IMG/VR virus record: IMGVR_UViG_3300025141_000796
Coordinates: 1-23,158 of that record
DNA: 23,158 bases
Reading direction: 5' to 3' (one strand)
Source of the DNA: a virus
Positions 9,299-16,562 of the stretch are shown here, piece after piece. The notes under the pieces were generated by a model. The model was not told where the DNA came from. It did no database searches and saw only the letters and a program-made list of their open reading frames with translations. Numbering within the stretch: position 1 is the stretch's first letter; each line of letters opens with the position of its first letter. The position numbers were made by a program, and so were the translations under genes.

Positions 9299-10942
9299 AT
9301 GGCACTAGGTAAGAATCTCATAACTGGTCGCTTCAATGCGGCTCAGACACCTATCATGAAGCGTGTGCGCAAGCCTCGTTTCGTAGACAACGCAGTACGT
9401 CACGGTGAGTATAGTAAGGTTCAGGCTGGGTTCAAAGTAGCCGCACCTACTCAGAGCGATTTCCTTCCTACTCATGACCGTAAGTATCTATTGGCAGAAG
9501 AGGGCGATACTATCCGTATCCTTCACAATCCTTCTGATGGTCACCGATATACAGGTGCAGTTTACACGGATTCTGACAAAGTGACAACATCTAGTACGTT
9601 GCCACCTTTATTCGTTGGGAGCGATAATTCTGACCAAGCGTTAGTCCCTTCATCTATTGAAACGAGCACAAAGGGTACTCGTTATAGGATTGAGAACTTG
9701 AAAGGGCGAGACTTGTCCCAAATTGGGTTTACCAACAAAACGGTTCATATTGCACAAAAGGTGGGGGTTGGCCTTCGCACATCTGACCTCGCTATACGGG
9801 TTGCCAAGGGTACGAATAGTTCCCTAAATGAAGTTATTGCGCCCAACCCTAGCGCTACCTTTGTAGCCCAAGATTTCTATGGGACTGACGCAATTACAGC
9901 ACTTCGATTTTTATCTCGACATGATAATTACAATATTAGAGGCGATTCGTTTGGAAATATTTACTATGTGCACCAGAAAAAGCACGGAAACGAGCATCTC
10001 ATTTCTTCAACAATGGTATCCGAAGGGTCAGTTTCAGAAGTAAGCGAAAATATACCAAATCGAGTCATAGTGCGTGGAAAGGCGCGAGCCAATAATGACG
10101 ATAATGCTATCCAAGTAGATGATAGAGGTCCTCAAAGTACTGGAGTAAATGAAATACCGGGAGGTATCTACGCACCTACTGCAATAACGAAAGCCAGTGC
10201 AAGAGCAGTAGGTAGAAGATTTCTTTCAATGGCGAAGCAGGCAACTGGGGGAGAAACATTACGTGGTGTTTTCCATGCATCTAGTATTCAGCCCGGAGAT
10301 GTAGTTTCATATCGTAGTCGAACAGGTACCCAGAGAAAGATTGTGCTTTCAGCCCAGCATGACCTCACTAAGCGTAAATCGGAACTCAAAATTAACAGTG
10401 TAGAATCATCTTTGGAAGATATTATTCAGCGATTTCAAGAGGCCGATATCGCTTCTTCACTGAATAATAATTCGGAGAGGAATAGACAGTTTTCCACTGA
10501 GGAGTTTTCTACTTCATTTGGATTCAAAATGAAGGTATCTTGGCAATTAGATGTAAGAGAAGTCAAGAATCGCAAGCAAGGTATGGTTGTGGGTAAGGCA
10601 AGAGGAACGATTCGTGGCCGACGTGAATTGAAATCTACGGGCACTCTCATCAACAATGGTGGCGGGTATGCAGTTGGTACGACTTCATTTACGACTGATG
10701 GGACAGCAGCCAGTACTTCATTCGCTGTTGGTGACTGGGTATACAGGGGCAACGGCAACAAACTGGGGAAGGTCGCTAGTCGGACTACAACCAACGTAAC
10801 TATCGCTATCAAATCACCTGATTTAGTAGCCGATAATGAAGAGTTATTCTTATTCCCTAACAACACCATGAAAGAGGCATTCAATAGCCACTTAAAGATT
10901 GGATTGAACAAGGGAACATACGATAGTAGGAGGCAAGGATAA
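9299..10942 (+). CDS. Baseplate hub / tail protein (gp27/gpD-like), putative
   Basis: Start chosen at ATG 9299, preceded by GGGGAG at 9288-9293; an in-frame GTG at 9293 overlapping the previous stop is the alternative. The product is 547 residues. The middle carries a pattern seen in tail hub proteins of the gpD/gp27 type: a segment with A-L-R-F-L-S-R-H-D-N-Y then D-S-F-G-N-I-Y-Y (about residues 200-225), then P-N-R-V-I-V-R-G (about 252-260), then a helical region followed by I-Q-P-G-D-V-V (about 330-337). The C-terminal 75 residues are a third copy of the beta module found twice in the giant protein. It lies between the giant gene and a small gene that it overlaps by one base, in a tail-gene operon. 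The hub assignment rests on pattern and context, so it is tentative; a virion protein is safer. Confidence 0.55.
   Translation: MALGKNLITGRFNAAQTPIMKRVRKPRFVDNAVRHGEYSKVQAGFKVAAPTQSDFLPTHDRKYLLAEEGDTIRILHNPSDGHRYTGAVYTDSDKVTTSSTLPPLFVGSDNSDQALVPSSIETSTKGTRYRIENLKGRDLSQIGFTNKTVHIAQKVGVGLRTSDLAIRVAKGTNSSLNEVIAPNPSATFVAQDFYGTDAITALRFLSRHDNYNIRGDSFGNIYYVHQKKHGNEHLISSTMVSEGSVSEVSENIPNRVIVRGKARANNDDNAIQVDDRGPQSTGVNEIPGGIYAPTAITKASARAVGRRFLSMAKQATGGETLRGVFHASSIQPGDVVSYRSRTGTQRKIVLSAQHDLTKRKSELKINSVESSLEDIIQRFQEADIASSLNNNSERNRQFSTEEFSTSFGFKMKVSWQLDVREVKNRKQGMVVGKARGTIRGRRELKSTGTLINNGGGYAVGTTSFTTDGTAASTSFAVGDWVYRGNGNKLGKVASRTTTNVTIAIKSPDLVADNEELFLFPNNTMKEAFNSHLKIGLNKGTYDSRRQG
10640..10861 (+). repeat. 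Virion beta-module, copy 3 (in hub-like protein)
   Basis: This encodes about 74 residues starting G-T-L-I-N-N-G-G-G-Y and continuing F-A-V-G-D-W-V-Y-R-G-N-G-N-K-L-G. The layout is the same as copies 1 and 2 in the giant protein. Presence in two different proteins suggests an exchangeable surface or assembly domain. Confidence 0.55.
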
Positions 10943-11298
10943 TGCCATTATTAAACCAAGGAACTAGATACATGATTGACACATTGAAGAGTAGAATTAA
11001 CCAAGTCGTGTTCGGCTTTGGCGGAAATCTTGCAAGCCAAGATGACGTAGGGGCTTCACAACCCGCAGTAATAGTAACACCTACGGTACGGGTATTGGAT
11101 GACCACACTTTGTCTATAGAGGCTAAATTGGCTCTTGATTCTGCATTTACGCGCCCACTCAGAGAAGTGGTGGTACAATACAAGAATCCTGATGTCGATA
11201 CTGATACCACCGCTTTGCTCCGCTACACTTATGATGCAGTCACCAAGACGAATAACAACGAGATTCGATTCTCTGCCATCGTTGAGGTGAACCCATGA
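10942..11298 (+). CDS. Small tail-associated protein
   Basis: The product is 118 residues. ATG 10942 overlaps the previous stop by one base (TAATG) and has a perfect AGGAGG at 10928-10933, eight bases upstream. The N-terminal half holds a basic, Gly-containing stretch (R-I-N-Q-V-V-F-G-F-G-G-N). The C-terminal half (L-R-E-V-V-V-Q-Y, then A-L-L-R-Y-T-Y, then I-R-F-S-A-I-V-E-V) has the alternating pattern common in short tail-fibre or baseplate-attachment domains, where a strand pair is followed by a K-T-x-x-x-E turn. It overlaps the tail-fibre-like gene by four bases (ATGA), so the two are probably made in step and may interact. I do not recognise a specific family; a structural role is inferred from position. 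Confidence 0.5.
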   Translation: MPLLNQGTRYMIDTLKSRINQVVFGFGGNLASQDDVGASQPAVIVTPTVRVLDDHTLSIEAKLALDSAFTRPLREVVVQYKNPDVDTDTTALLRYTYDAVTKTNNNEIRFSAIVEVNP

Positions 11299-12476
11299 GC
11301 AATCCAAAGGCTGGCCACACAAGTGCAACTGGTATGGGTACGAGTGCTGAAGGGCTGCGAGATGGAGATGGTTTATCCTCTCCTAGCCTTACTGCTCCTA
11401 TTGAGGCTGCGCACGGAAATGGCATTCTGAGATTGGAAGATACTGCCGTTGGTGCATCTTCCCGAAATAGCATTGCTACATCTACTCCGGGCTATATCGT
11501 TACTGCTGCGAGTGGGGTTGTAACAGTGCACGGAGGATGGTGTGTCATCGATGGCGTACTGTACAAGTTCGCGGGTGGACCCGGTGCTACTCAGCAAATC
11601 ACAATTGGAGCCACTGGTACAGCCAATTTCAATAGTGATTTACCTGCTGTTCCTTCAGCCAATAGTGAAGTTTACGTCGTGGTCTACATTTCTTCTGATT
11701 CGACAACAACAACCCGTATACGATACGAAATGGGTAGCCCTGCGGCCCCAAGTACTGGGACTCCTCTGATACCTTCTACATTCCTTTCAGACCCTCTGTT
11801 GGGCCTCACTAGGAACAATCATCAGCATATTGTACTAGGTGTACTCAGATACACAATGGCTGCGGGTGCGGGTAGTGTCACTGCATCTCTAGGTGCGGCA
11901 CCTGTATTACATGACAGGCGCGTGTATGTACGAACCAGTCCCATGTACTTACAACACGTATCCAAAGGAGGTAGTACTGTTGGTACAAATCTAGTGACCA
12001 GTGCCAATGCTGTTGATTCACACACGGATTTGGCTGCGCTATACGCATCGCCTGAAAGTGGTGACTTGACAGCCAGTTTCTTCGGCGCATTGTGGCAGAG
12101 TCATACGCCTGATTCTCACGGCATGCTGTATTATGCAGCCCCTCATACAATGGGTGGCTCGATTGCAACTTACACGCATCGGTTGGGGCCAAGTGAAGTC
12201 AAGGTGGCGACCATCTCAACTACTCAGACCTTCACCTTTGATGGACCCAATATGTGGATTGCAACAACCAGTGGCACGACTACATTTACTCCAACTGGTA
12301 CATTCCCGCCGGGACATATCGTCGAGATATACCATACGGCTGGTGCCCATGCACTGAACTTCATCAACGCCCCCGCTGGGGCCAGTACGCTACTAAATGT
12401 AGCAGCAGACCAATATGCCAAGTTTGTATTCGATGGCACCAATTGGCATATACTGGACCACCATGCGGTGATTTGA
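11295..12476 (+). CDS. Tail-fibre-like protein
   Basis: The product is 393 residues, starting at an ATGA overlap with the preceding gene. The N-terminal 150 residues include V-V-T-V-H-G-G-W-C-V-I-D-G-V-L-Y-K, the 'value plus idG' pattern common at the base of phage tail fibres. A His-rich segment (N-N-H-Q-H) follows near residue 176. The last 85 residues (T-F-P-P-G-H-I-V-E-I-Y-H, then A-K-F-V-F-D-G-T-N-W-H-I-L) match the compact beta domain found at the tip of many tail fibres, where a G.V..I.H..GA...L motif precedes a fVyDGt.W closing strand. This makes it a candidate receptor-binding or fibre protein acting outside the virion. It overlaps the zinc-ribbon gene by one base. The fold assignment is by pattern, not by search. 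Confidence 0.65.
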   Translation: MSNPKAGHTSATGMGTSAEGLRDGDGLSSPSLTAPIEAAHGNGILRLEDTAVGASSRNSIATSTPGYIVTAASGVVTVHGGWCVIDGVLYKFAGGPGATQQITIGATGTANFNSDLPAVPSANSEVYVVVYISSDSTTTTRIRYEMGSPAAPSTGTPLIPSTFLSDPLLGLTRNNHQHIVLGVLRYTMAAGAGSVTASLGAAPVLHDRRVYVRTSPMYLQHVSKGGSTVGTNLVTSANAVDSHTDLAALYASPESGDLTASFFGALWQSHTPDSHGMLYYAAPHTMGGSIATYTHRLGPSEVKVATISTTQTFTFDGPNMWIATTSGTTTFTPTGTFPPGHIVEIYHTAGAHALNFINAPAGASTLLNVAADQYAKFVFDGTNWHILDHHAVI

Positions 12477-12724
12477 TGGGTAGGCTCATCGAGCAATTCA
12501 AGCGTGATTGCGAGAACTGTCGAAGGATATCTATTCCCCTGTCAATTTCGGGGCGGTATGTATCTGGTGAACCAGTGGTCATGCACCAGTGCCCCCATTG
12601 CAGTTACGTGAGACCGCATGGGGGACTGGGCCCTGTTGGCCTACGCAAGCGAAAGAAATCGCCTGTCAGTAGACGAGCAGGTGGTCGGCTTTCCTTGTTT
12701 CTCAGGGAAATGGCTAGAAGGTGA
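12476..12724 (+). CDS. Small zinc-ribbon protein
   Basis: The product is 82 residues. Start ATG 12476 shares its A with the preceding TGA (TGATG). A longer open frame runs upstream inside the fibre gene but is a shadow. Two cysteine pairs, C-E-N-C near residues 12-15 and C-P-H-C near 39-42, form a probable zinc ribbon. The C-terminal half is strongly basic (R-K-R-K-K-S, S-R-R-A-G-G-R), compatible with nucleic acid binding. It is the last gene of the + strand operon, and its TGA abuts the chaperonin stop codon with no base between. Function unknown; a regulator or a DNA/RNA-binding accessory are both possible. Confidence 0.65.
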   Translation: MGRLIEQFKRDCENCRRISIPLSISGRYVSGEPVVMHQCPHCSYVRPHGGLGPVGLRKRKKSPVSRRAGGRLSLFLREMARR

Positions 12725-14215
12725 TTACTCTGCTCTCATGCCGATGATGTCATCGATGCGCAGAATACTCATGGTGACCTCACTCGCTGACTGAACTGCT
12801 TGGCGTACAAGCGCCAGTGGTTCCCAGACATTCGCCTCTGCCATATCGCAGGTTCCACCGTTCTCAATATCAGGACCAGTGAGTTTACCCGCAGAGTGGT
12901 CGTTGCGTAGTGCAAGGATGGTGTCTAGTGGGTCATGCCCTGCATTCTCTGCAATGGCCGCAGGGATGGACTCTAGGGCGTCTGCGAAGGCGTCTATGGC
13001 CATCTGTTCCCTTCCACCTGCTTCTGCTGCTCTAGCGCGTAGGTGTAGGGCTGCATTGAGATAGGCTGCACCACCACCGGGCACGACATTGCCAGTATTG
13101 TAGGCAAGGCAGACGACACCGAGTGCGTCCTCAAACCCACGCTCAGTTTCATCAAGCGTTTGCTTGGTTGCGCCTCGTAGGATAAGTGTAGTAACTTCGC
13201 CTTCACCTTTGACGACGACATACTTCATGTCACCAATGGTCTTGCACTCTGCATCACAGGGGACAGCCTCATGCAAATCTTCAGGCGTGTGCGCACTAGT
13301 GGTGTTCAGTAGTTTACCTAGTGCAATCATATCACTTTCTGGAATTCGGTGAACGACGCTGATATCTTTCCGGGCTAGTGCAGCAGACATGACTTCATTT
13401 GCCGAATCTCGGACAAATACAACACCGCCATCTGGTAACTTAGAGGCGATTAGTTCTGCTTTTTCCAGCCAGTTGTCTCTGTTAGTCTGACGCTTGTATT
13501 GTTGCATCTCACTCGCTGAGCCAAGTTGGAGTTGGATATTATCATCGCCCTTGTCCGCAGACATCCCAGTATTGATGAGTAGGGCGTGGCCGTTTGGATT
13601 GAGTGGCATTGCAGGGAGTACGAACTCCTTGTGCAATACGACGCCTGAGAAGCACGTTGAGTCATCAAGTGCCCCTCCGGGCTGACAAAGCACACGGATG
13701 CGCTCAAACTCGCCGTCTGCGTTCTCCACAGCGTCTACGCACAATTCGCTTACATGGTCCATAGAGGATTCCAGCGATTTGCCTGTGATTGAAGTCTGAG
13801 CGACGTGCTTCAAGTGCTTCTTCGATGACACCTTCATACTGTCAATGTGCTCTGTAGCCCATCGAGATGCTTGACGGTATCCACGACACACTACATTGGC
13901 GTGTAGGCCCTTGTTGAACAGAAGTTCGCTATTTCCTAGCAATTCCCCTGCCAATACAACGGTACTGGTCGTGCCATCATAGCACATGTTTTCTTGCGTG
14001 TTTGCTGCTTCTACCACCATCTTGGCGGCAGGATGAGCCACGTCTATTTCTTGCATAATGGTAGCGCCATCATTGGTGACAATCACGTTGCCTCCACCGT
14101 CTACCATCATCTTGTCCATACCCATCGGACCTAGTGTGGTCTTGACGGTATTGACAATTTTCTTTGCTGCTCTTATGTTGTGCACTTGGGCACTTATTGC
14201 TTCGTTATCTGACAT
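12725..14215 (-). CDS. ths: Group II chaperonin (thermosome / Cpn60-TCP1 family), viral
   Basis: This is an ATP-driven protein-folding machine subunit, which in archaea forms double rings of eight or nine. The 496-residue product carries [10 protein letters not shown] (27-36), T-N-D-G-A-T-I (47-53), D-G-T-T-S-T-V-V (80-87), F-E-D-A-L (361-365), V-V-P-G-G-G-A (378-384), N-A-G-H-D-P (424-429) and R-I-D-D-I-I (486-491). The Asp residues expected for ATP binding and hydrolysis (D49, D80, D363) are all present, so it should be active. The usual Gly before DGTT is Tyr here, and the Glu after GGGA is Tyr. At 496 residues it is shorter than cellular subunits (about 540), lacks the Gly-Gly-Met tail and has a short N-terminus. 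A GGAGAGAGA precedes the ATG. It is the last gene of the replication operon and faces the structural operon. Its likely clients are virion proteins (inference). Confidence 0.93.
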   Translation of the reverse strand: MSDNEAISAQVHNIRAAKKIVNTVKTTLGPMGMDKMMVDGGGNVIVTNDGATIMQEIDVAHPAAKMVVEAANTQENMCYDGTTSTVVLAGELLGNSELLFNKGLHANVVCRGYRQASRWATEHIDSMKVSSKKHLKHVAQTSITGKSLESSMDHVSELCVDAVENADGEFERIRVLCQPGGALDDSTCFSGVVLHKEFVLPAMPLNPNGHALLINTGMSADKGDDNIQLQLGSASEMQQYKRQTNRDNWLEKAELIASKLPDGGVVFVRDSANEVMSAALARKDISVVHRIPESDMIALGKLLNTTSAHTPEDLHEAVPCDAECKTIGDMKYVVVKGEGEVTTLILRGATKQTLDETERGFEDALGVVCLAYNTGNVVPGGGAAYLNAALHLRARAAEAGGREQMAIDAFADALESIPAAIAENAGHDPLDTILALRNDHSAGKLTGPDIENGGTCDMAEANVWEPLALVRQAVQSASEVTMSILRIDDIIGMRAE

Positions 14216-14231
14216 TTAAATCTCTCTCCGT

Positions 14232-14244
14232 TGGCCGTAGGCCA
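14232..14244 (-). promoter_or_regulatory. Small inverted repeat in the only clear intergenic gap
   Basis: TGGCC and GGCCA flank a GTA loop within the 36-base space between the exonuclease stop and the chaperonin start, just ahead of the chaperonin ribosome-binding site. A five-base-pair stem is weak. It could be a small operator or an mRNA hairpin tuning chaperonin translation, or chance. Confidence 0.25.
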
Positions 14245-14251
14245 GCCGACA

Positions 14252-14860
14252 TTACCAATCGACTTCAAACTCTTTTATGACACCATCGGTCCTCGACCGC
14301 GCCTTCACGAAACCTTCGTCCACTCCGTGTTTCCAGAGTTCATACACAAGTTCGGCGTCTTTTAGACAATACTCAGCCACCTTGCTGTAATTTCCCTTTC
14401 TCCATTCGACTGGTGCATCATGACTATTCATGAGTTTACCTTTATTGAGTGTATGATAACATGCATCTGACAGTGGCACTGCGTGGCCAATAATTGACCT
14501 GAGTAAGAATGATGTATCGAACACTTGCTCTGTAGATTTGGACAATAGGTCCCCTGCTGTCCAACAGTCGAATCCATCTCTGAGTACAGGTAAATCAAAT
14601 CCTTTTAGGTTATGCCCAAGGACAAGGCCACCATCTGCAACATGCTTGGTGAGGTCTTCACCCAGTGCCCTAGGGTGTAATGGCTTGATGATAGTTCCCT
14701 CTGGCAAATGCTTTTCTACGCTTTTGTTGGCATAGACAGTACCTTGTTTGCCGTCCCAAGTAGCGACAACTGACGGTTCAAACAAATGTGTGTTACCCCA
14801 ACCTCCAATCTCATGTGAGAAGTTGGTAGTTTCTATGTCAAGCGCGAGCATCTTTTTCAT
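14252..14860 (-). CDS. DEDDy 3'-5' exonuclease (RNase H-like fold)
   Basis: The 202-residue product is about the size of a stand-alone DnaQ/PolB-type exonuclease domain. Exo I is L-D-I-E-T (D8, E10), Exo II is G-H-N-L-K-G-F-D-L (N84, D89) and Exo III is Y-C-L-K-D (Y164, D168), giving the full two-metal DEDD set with Tyr, so it should be catalytically competent. Family members remove 3' nucleotides during proofreading or repair. The ATG at 14860 has AAGGAGG at 14870-14876 and overlaps the preceding zinc-ribbon gene by 23 bases. It lies in the replication operon some 6 kb downstream of the polymerase, whose own Exo II motif is atypical, so this protein may supply or supplement proofreading (inference). 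Confidence 0.85.
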   Translation of the reverse strand: MKKMLALDIETTNFSHEIGGWGNTHLFEPSVVATWDGKQGTVYANKSVEKHLPEGTIIKPLHPRALGEDLTKHVADGGLVLGHNLKGFDLPVLRDGFDCWTAGDLLSKSTEQVFDTSFLLRSIIGHAVPLSDACYHTLNKGKLMNSHDAPVEWRKGNYSKVAEYCLKDAELVYELWKHGVDEGFVKARSRTDGVIKEFEVDW

Positions 14861-14984
14861 TTTGTTTAGCCTCCTTGAGTTCTTTGATGAGGAATGGTCT
14901 GTAGCAATGGATGCAACGCATATAGTGATTAGATGCCCCGTCCTGTTTACAGCCGGGGCATGGGTAGTATCTGTTCTTTGTCAT
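14838..14984 (-). CDS. Zinc-ribbon microprotein (48 aa)
   Basis: Starts at ATG 14984, five bases after the helicase-like gene's stop, and ends at TGA 14838. The protein has C-P-G-C (residues 9-12) and C-I-H-C (24-27), a tight two-knuckle zinc ribbon, followed by a charged helix rich in Lys and Glu. Its last 23 bases overlap the exonuclease start, and the exonuclease ribosome-binding site lies inside it, so the two are translationally linked. No strong Shine-Dalgarno is visible for this gene itself; coupling from the upstream gene is the likely means of expression. Function unknown; a clamp or polymerase accessory, or a transcription-factor-like role, would fit zinc ribbons of this size. Confidence 0.6.
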   Translation of the reverse strand: MTKNRYYPCPGCKQDGASNHYMRCIHCYRPFLIKELKEAKQNEKDARA

Positions 14985-14988
14985 GATA

Positions 14989-16407
14989 TCACGCCTTTTT
15001 CATGTGTTCTTCTCTCAATCTGACATACACGCGCACACCTTCTCGGGTATCTTTGAACATCTTAGCGCCATATTCCTTGTACTTGGAATTGATAGTACTA
15101 GGGCTGCTGTAGTTGGATATCTGTGAGAAAGCCTTTAGGATTTCAGACTTCTTAACCCAACCTTGTCCTCGCATATCATCGAAATCGAAGCGTTCACAGC
15201 GATTATAGGCATCTTTCCAGAATGCTTCCATCTGACCCTTTTCCTTGTTACCTGAACCCACCTTGACTTCTGATTCTAACCAATGAATCAAGTTGTGATA
15301 CAGGTCGTAAAGAATCTCTTTGGCCATATCGACGTGGTCACCTCTGACAACCCAAGTGCCTTCAATCATGGCCATGTGATGTGCAAGTACGGTCGTGTAG
15401 TTCTGTAGTCCCATGATGAATGATGCACAGACACCCTGTTTGTCAGGTGACATGTTCTCAACCAAACTGTAGTATTCGTCAATTGCCTGAACCAATGCAG
15501 GATGGAAACTGTTGTCGATGGTGAACATTGAGCCCATGAGAGACATGACCATCACTTCTTGGTCATCCTCTGACATCTCGTTCCACTCTAAGTCAGAGAG
15601 TCCGCTGAGTTTAATCGTCCGTGCCTTTAGTCGCTCTTGTAAATCAATGAAATAGTCAGCCACTTCGTCGAATGATACGGTATATTCGGGCTTGTTGTGA
15701 ACTGCGTGTGCCAACTCATGTGCTACCGCTCGCTTCATTTCCAGTGTCCAGTGACGCCAGTATGTCAGCACTCGTTGGAAGATACCCTTCTCAAGTACGT
15801 GCTCCTTGATACCTTTGGGCGGGTAGGTCGTAATCCACAAACTGACTTCTGACTTGATAGTGAACGTATCTCTGGCCATGTGCTTAACCAACATGTTACG
15901 ACCAGTACCAGCAGAGTTTAGTGCGGATTGTAGGAAAAGGGTTGTGTTCTCATTGTGCTGTCCACCTTTGAGTAGCACAGACCCTTCGTCAAAGTTCAGT
16001 CCCTTACGTCCTGCCAATAGGCCGGGTCGAGTTATCATCGCTGGGTTTTGTCTATCCTCGTCATCAGGGTCAGGTACGAGTGTACCCACCAACGCTGCAT
16101 CGTTACCAGAATTGTAATCAACGCTGTCTAGACCTGCGGCCTTCAGTAATTGCTCAATTACTTGATAAGAAGCGGATTTACCTGTACGTGTGTCTTGAAT
16201 CCAAAACATACTGACGCGGGGGTCAATGTTACTTGCTCCTACAGGAATGCGCACATAAGGTATGGCGGCTTGTCCCTGTATGAAGAAAAACGATATCAGT
16301 CCCGGTATCTCGTTGTTTCTACTCACTTGATTGTAGTGCTCTAGGTATCCACCCAATATGGGATATTTCCTTACGCACTCATACTTGTCTGCACGGTGCT
16401 CCATCAT
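14989..16407 (-). CDS. P-loop ATPase, putative replicative helicase
   Basis: The product is 472 residues. A degenerate Walker A (I-Q-D-T-R-T-G-K-S, 70-78, without the usual first Gly) is followed by a Walker B-like L-N-F-D-E (137-141), a sensor-like strand ending S-L-W-I-T-T (189-194) and a candidate arginine finger in G-I-F-Q-R-V-L (208-214). This order resembles virus and plasmid helicase/primase-helicase ATPases of the DUF3987-like group. The C-terminal 65 residues (V-K-K-S-E-I-L-K-A-F, then R-V-Y-V-R) look like a winged-helix DNA-binding domain. The start is ATG 16407 (an ATG at 16404 follows directly) with an AGGAGG about seven bases upstream, overlapping the previous gene by ATGA. Position among polymerase, primase and nucleases supports a replication role. 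The helicase call is an inference; P-loop ATPase is firmer. Confidence 0.6.
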   Translation of the reverse strand: MMEHRADKYECVRKYPILGGYLEHYNQVSRNNEIPGLISFFFIQGQAAIPYVRIPVGASNIDPRVSMFWIQDTRTGKSASYQVIEQLLKAAGLDSVDYNSGNDAALVGTLVPDPDDEDRQNPAMITRPGLLAGRKGLNFDEGSVLLKGGQHNENTTLFLQSALNSAGTGRNMLVKHMARDTFTIKSEVSLWITTYPPKGIKEHVLEKGIFQRVLTYWRHWTLEMKRAVAHELAHAVHNKPEYTVSFDEVADYFIDLQERLKARTIKLSGLSDLEWNEMSEDDQEVMVMSLMGSMFTIDNSFHPALVQAIDEYYSLVENMSPDKQGVCASFIMGLQNYTTVLAHHMAMIEGTWVVRGDHVDMAKEILYDLYHNLIHWLESEVKVGSGNKEKGQMEAFWKDAYNRCERFDFDDMRGQGWVKKSEILKAFSQISNYSSPSTINSKYKEYGAKMFKDTREGVRVYVRLREEHMKKA

Positions 16408-16562
16408 GCGGATTCCTCCTCTTTTGCTAATCGACGGAGTAGTGCGAAGATTCCGTTCATGGCCTCTACATACTCCTTATCGTTTTTCTCCATGGCATAC
16501 AGTAGATACTGACGGTGGATGCCTTCCAATGCTTTCTTTGCTTTCTTGATTTCTGATTTCAT
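16404..16562 (-). CDS. Small charged helical protein (52 aa)
   Basis: Begins at ATG 16562 immediately after the ERCC4 nuclease stop (TAGATG) and ends in an ATGA overlap with the ATPase gene. A GAGAGGGA lies upstream. The 52 residues are Lys/Glu-rich, with heptad-like hydrophobics (I, L, Y, L, L, L), suggesting one or two helices. The AGGAGG serving the downstream ATPase is encoded inside its C-terminal E-E-E codons. No family recognised; a helicase-loading or adaptor peptide is conceivable because of its tight coupling to the ATPase, but nothing in the sequence proves it. Confidence 0.55.
   Translation of the reverse strand: MKSEIKKAKKALEGIHRQYLLYAMEKNDKEYVEAMNGIFALLRRLAKEEESA

Noticed and set aside
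10435-10911. 158-residue open frame on the - strand inside the hub-like gene
   Set aside because: Antisense to a gene with good start and operon context; leucine/serine-rich shadow with no start signal.
12254-12724. 156-residue version of the small zinc-ribbon gene
   Set aside because: Its first half is an out-of-frame reading of the tail-fibre domain; the ATG at 12476 coupled to the fibre stop is the credible start.
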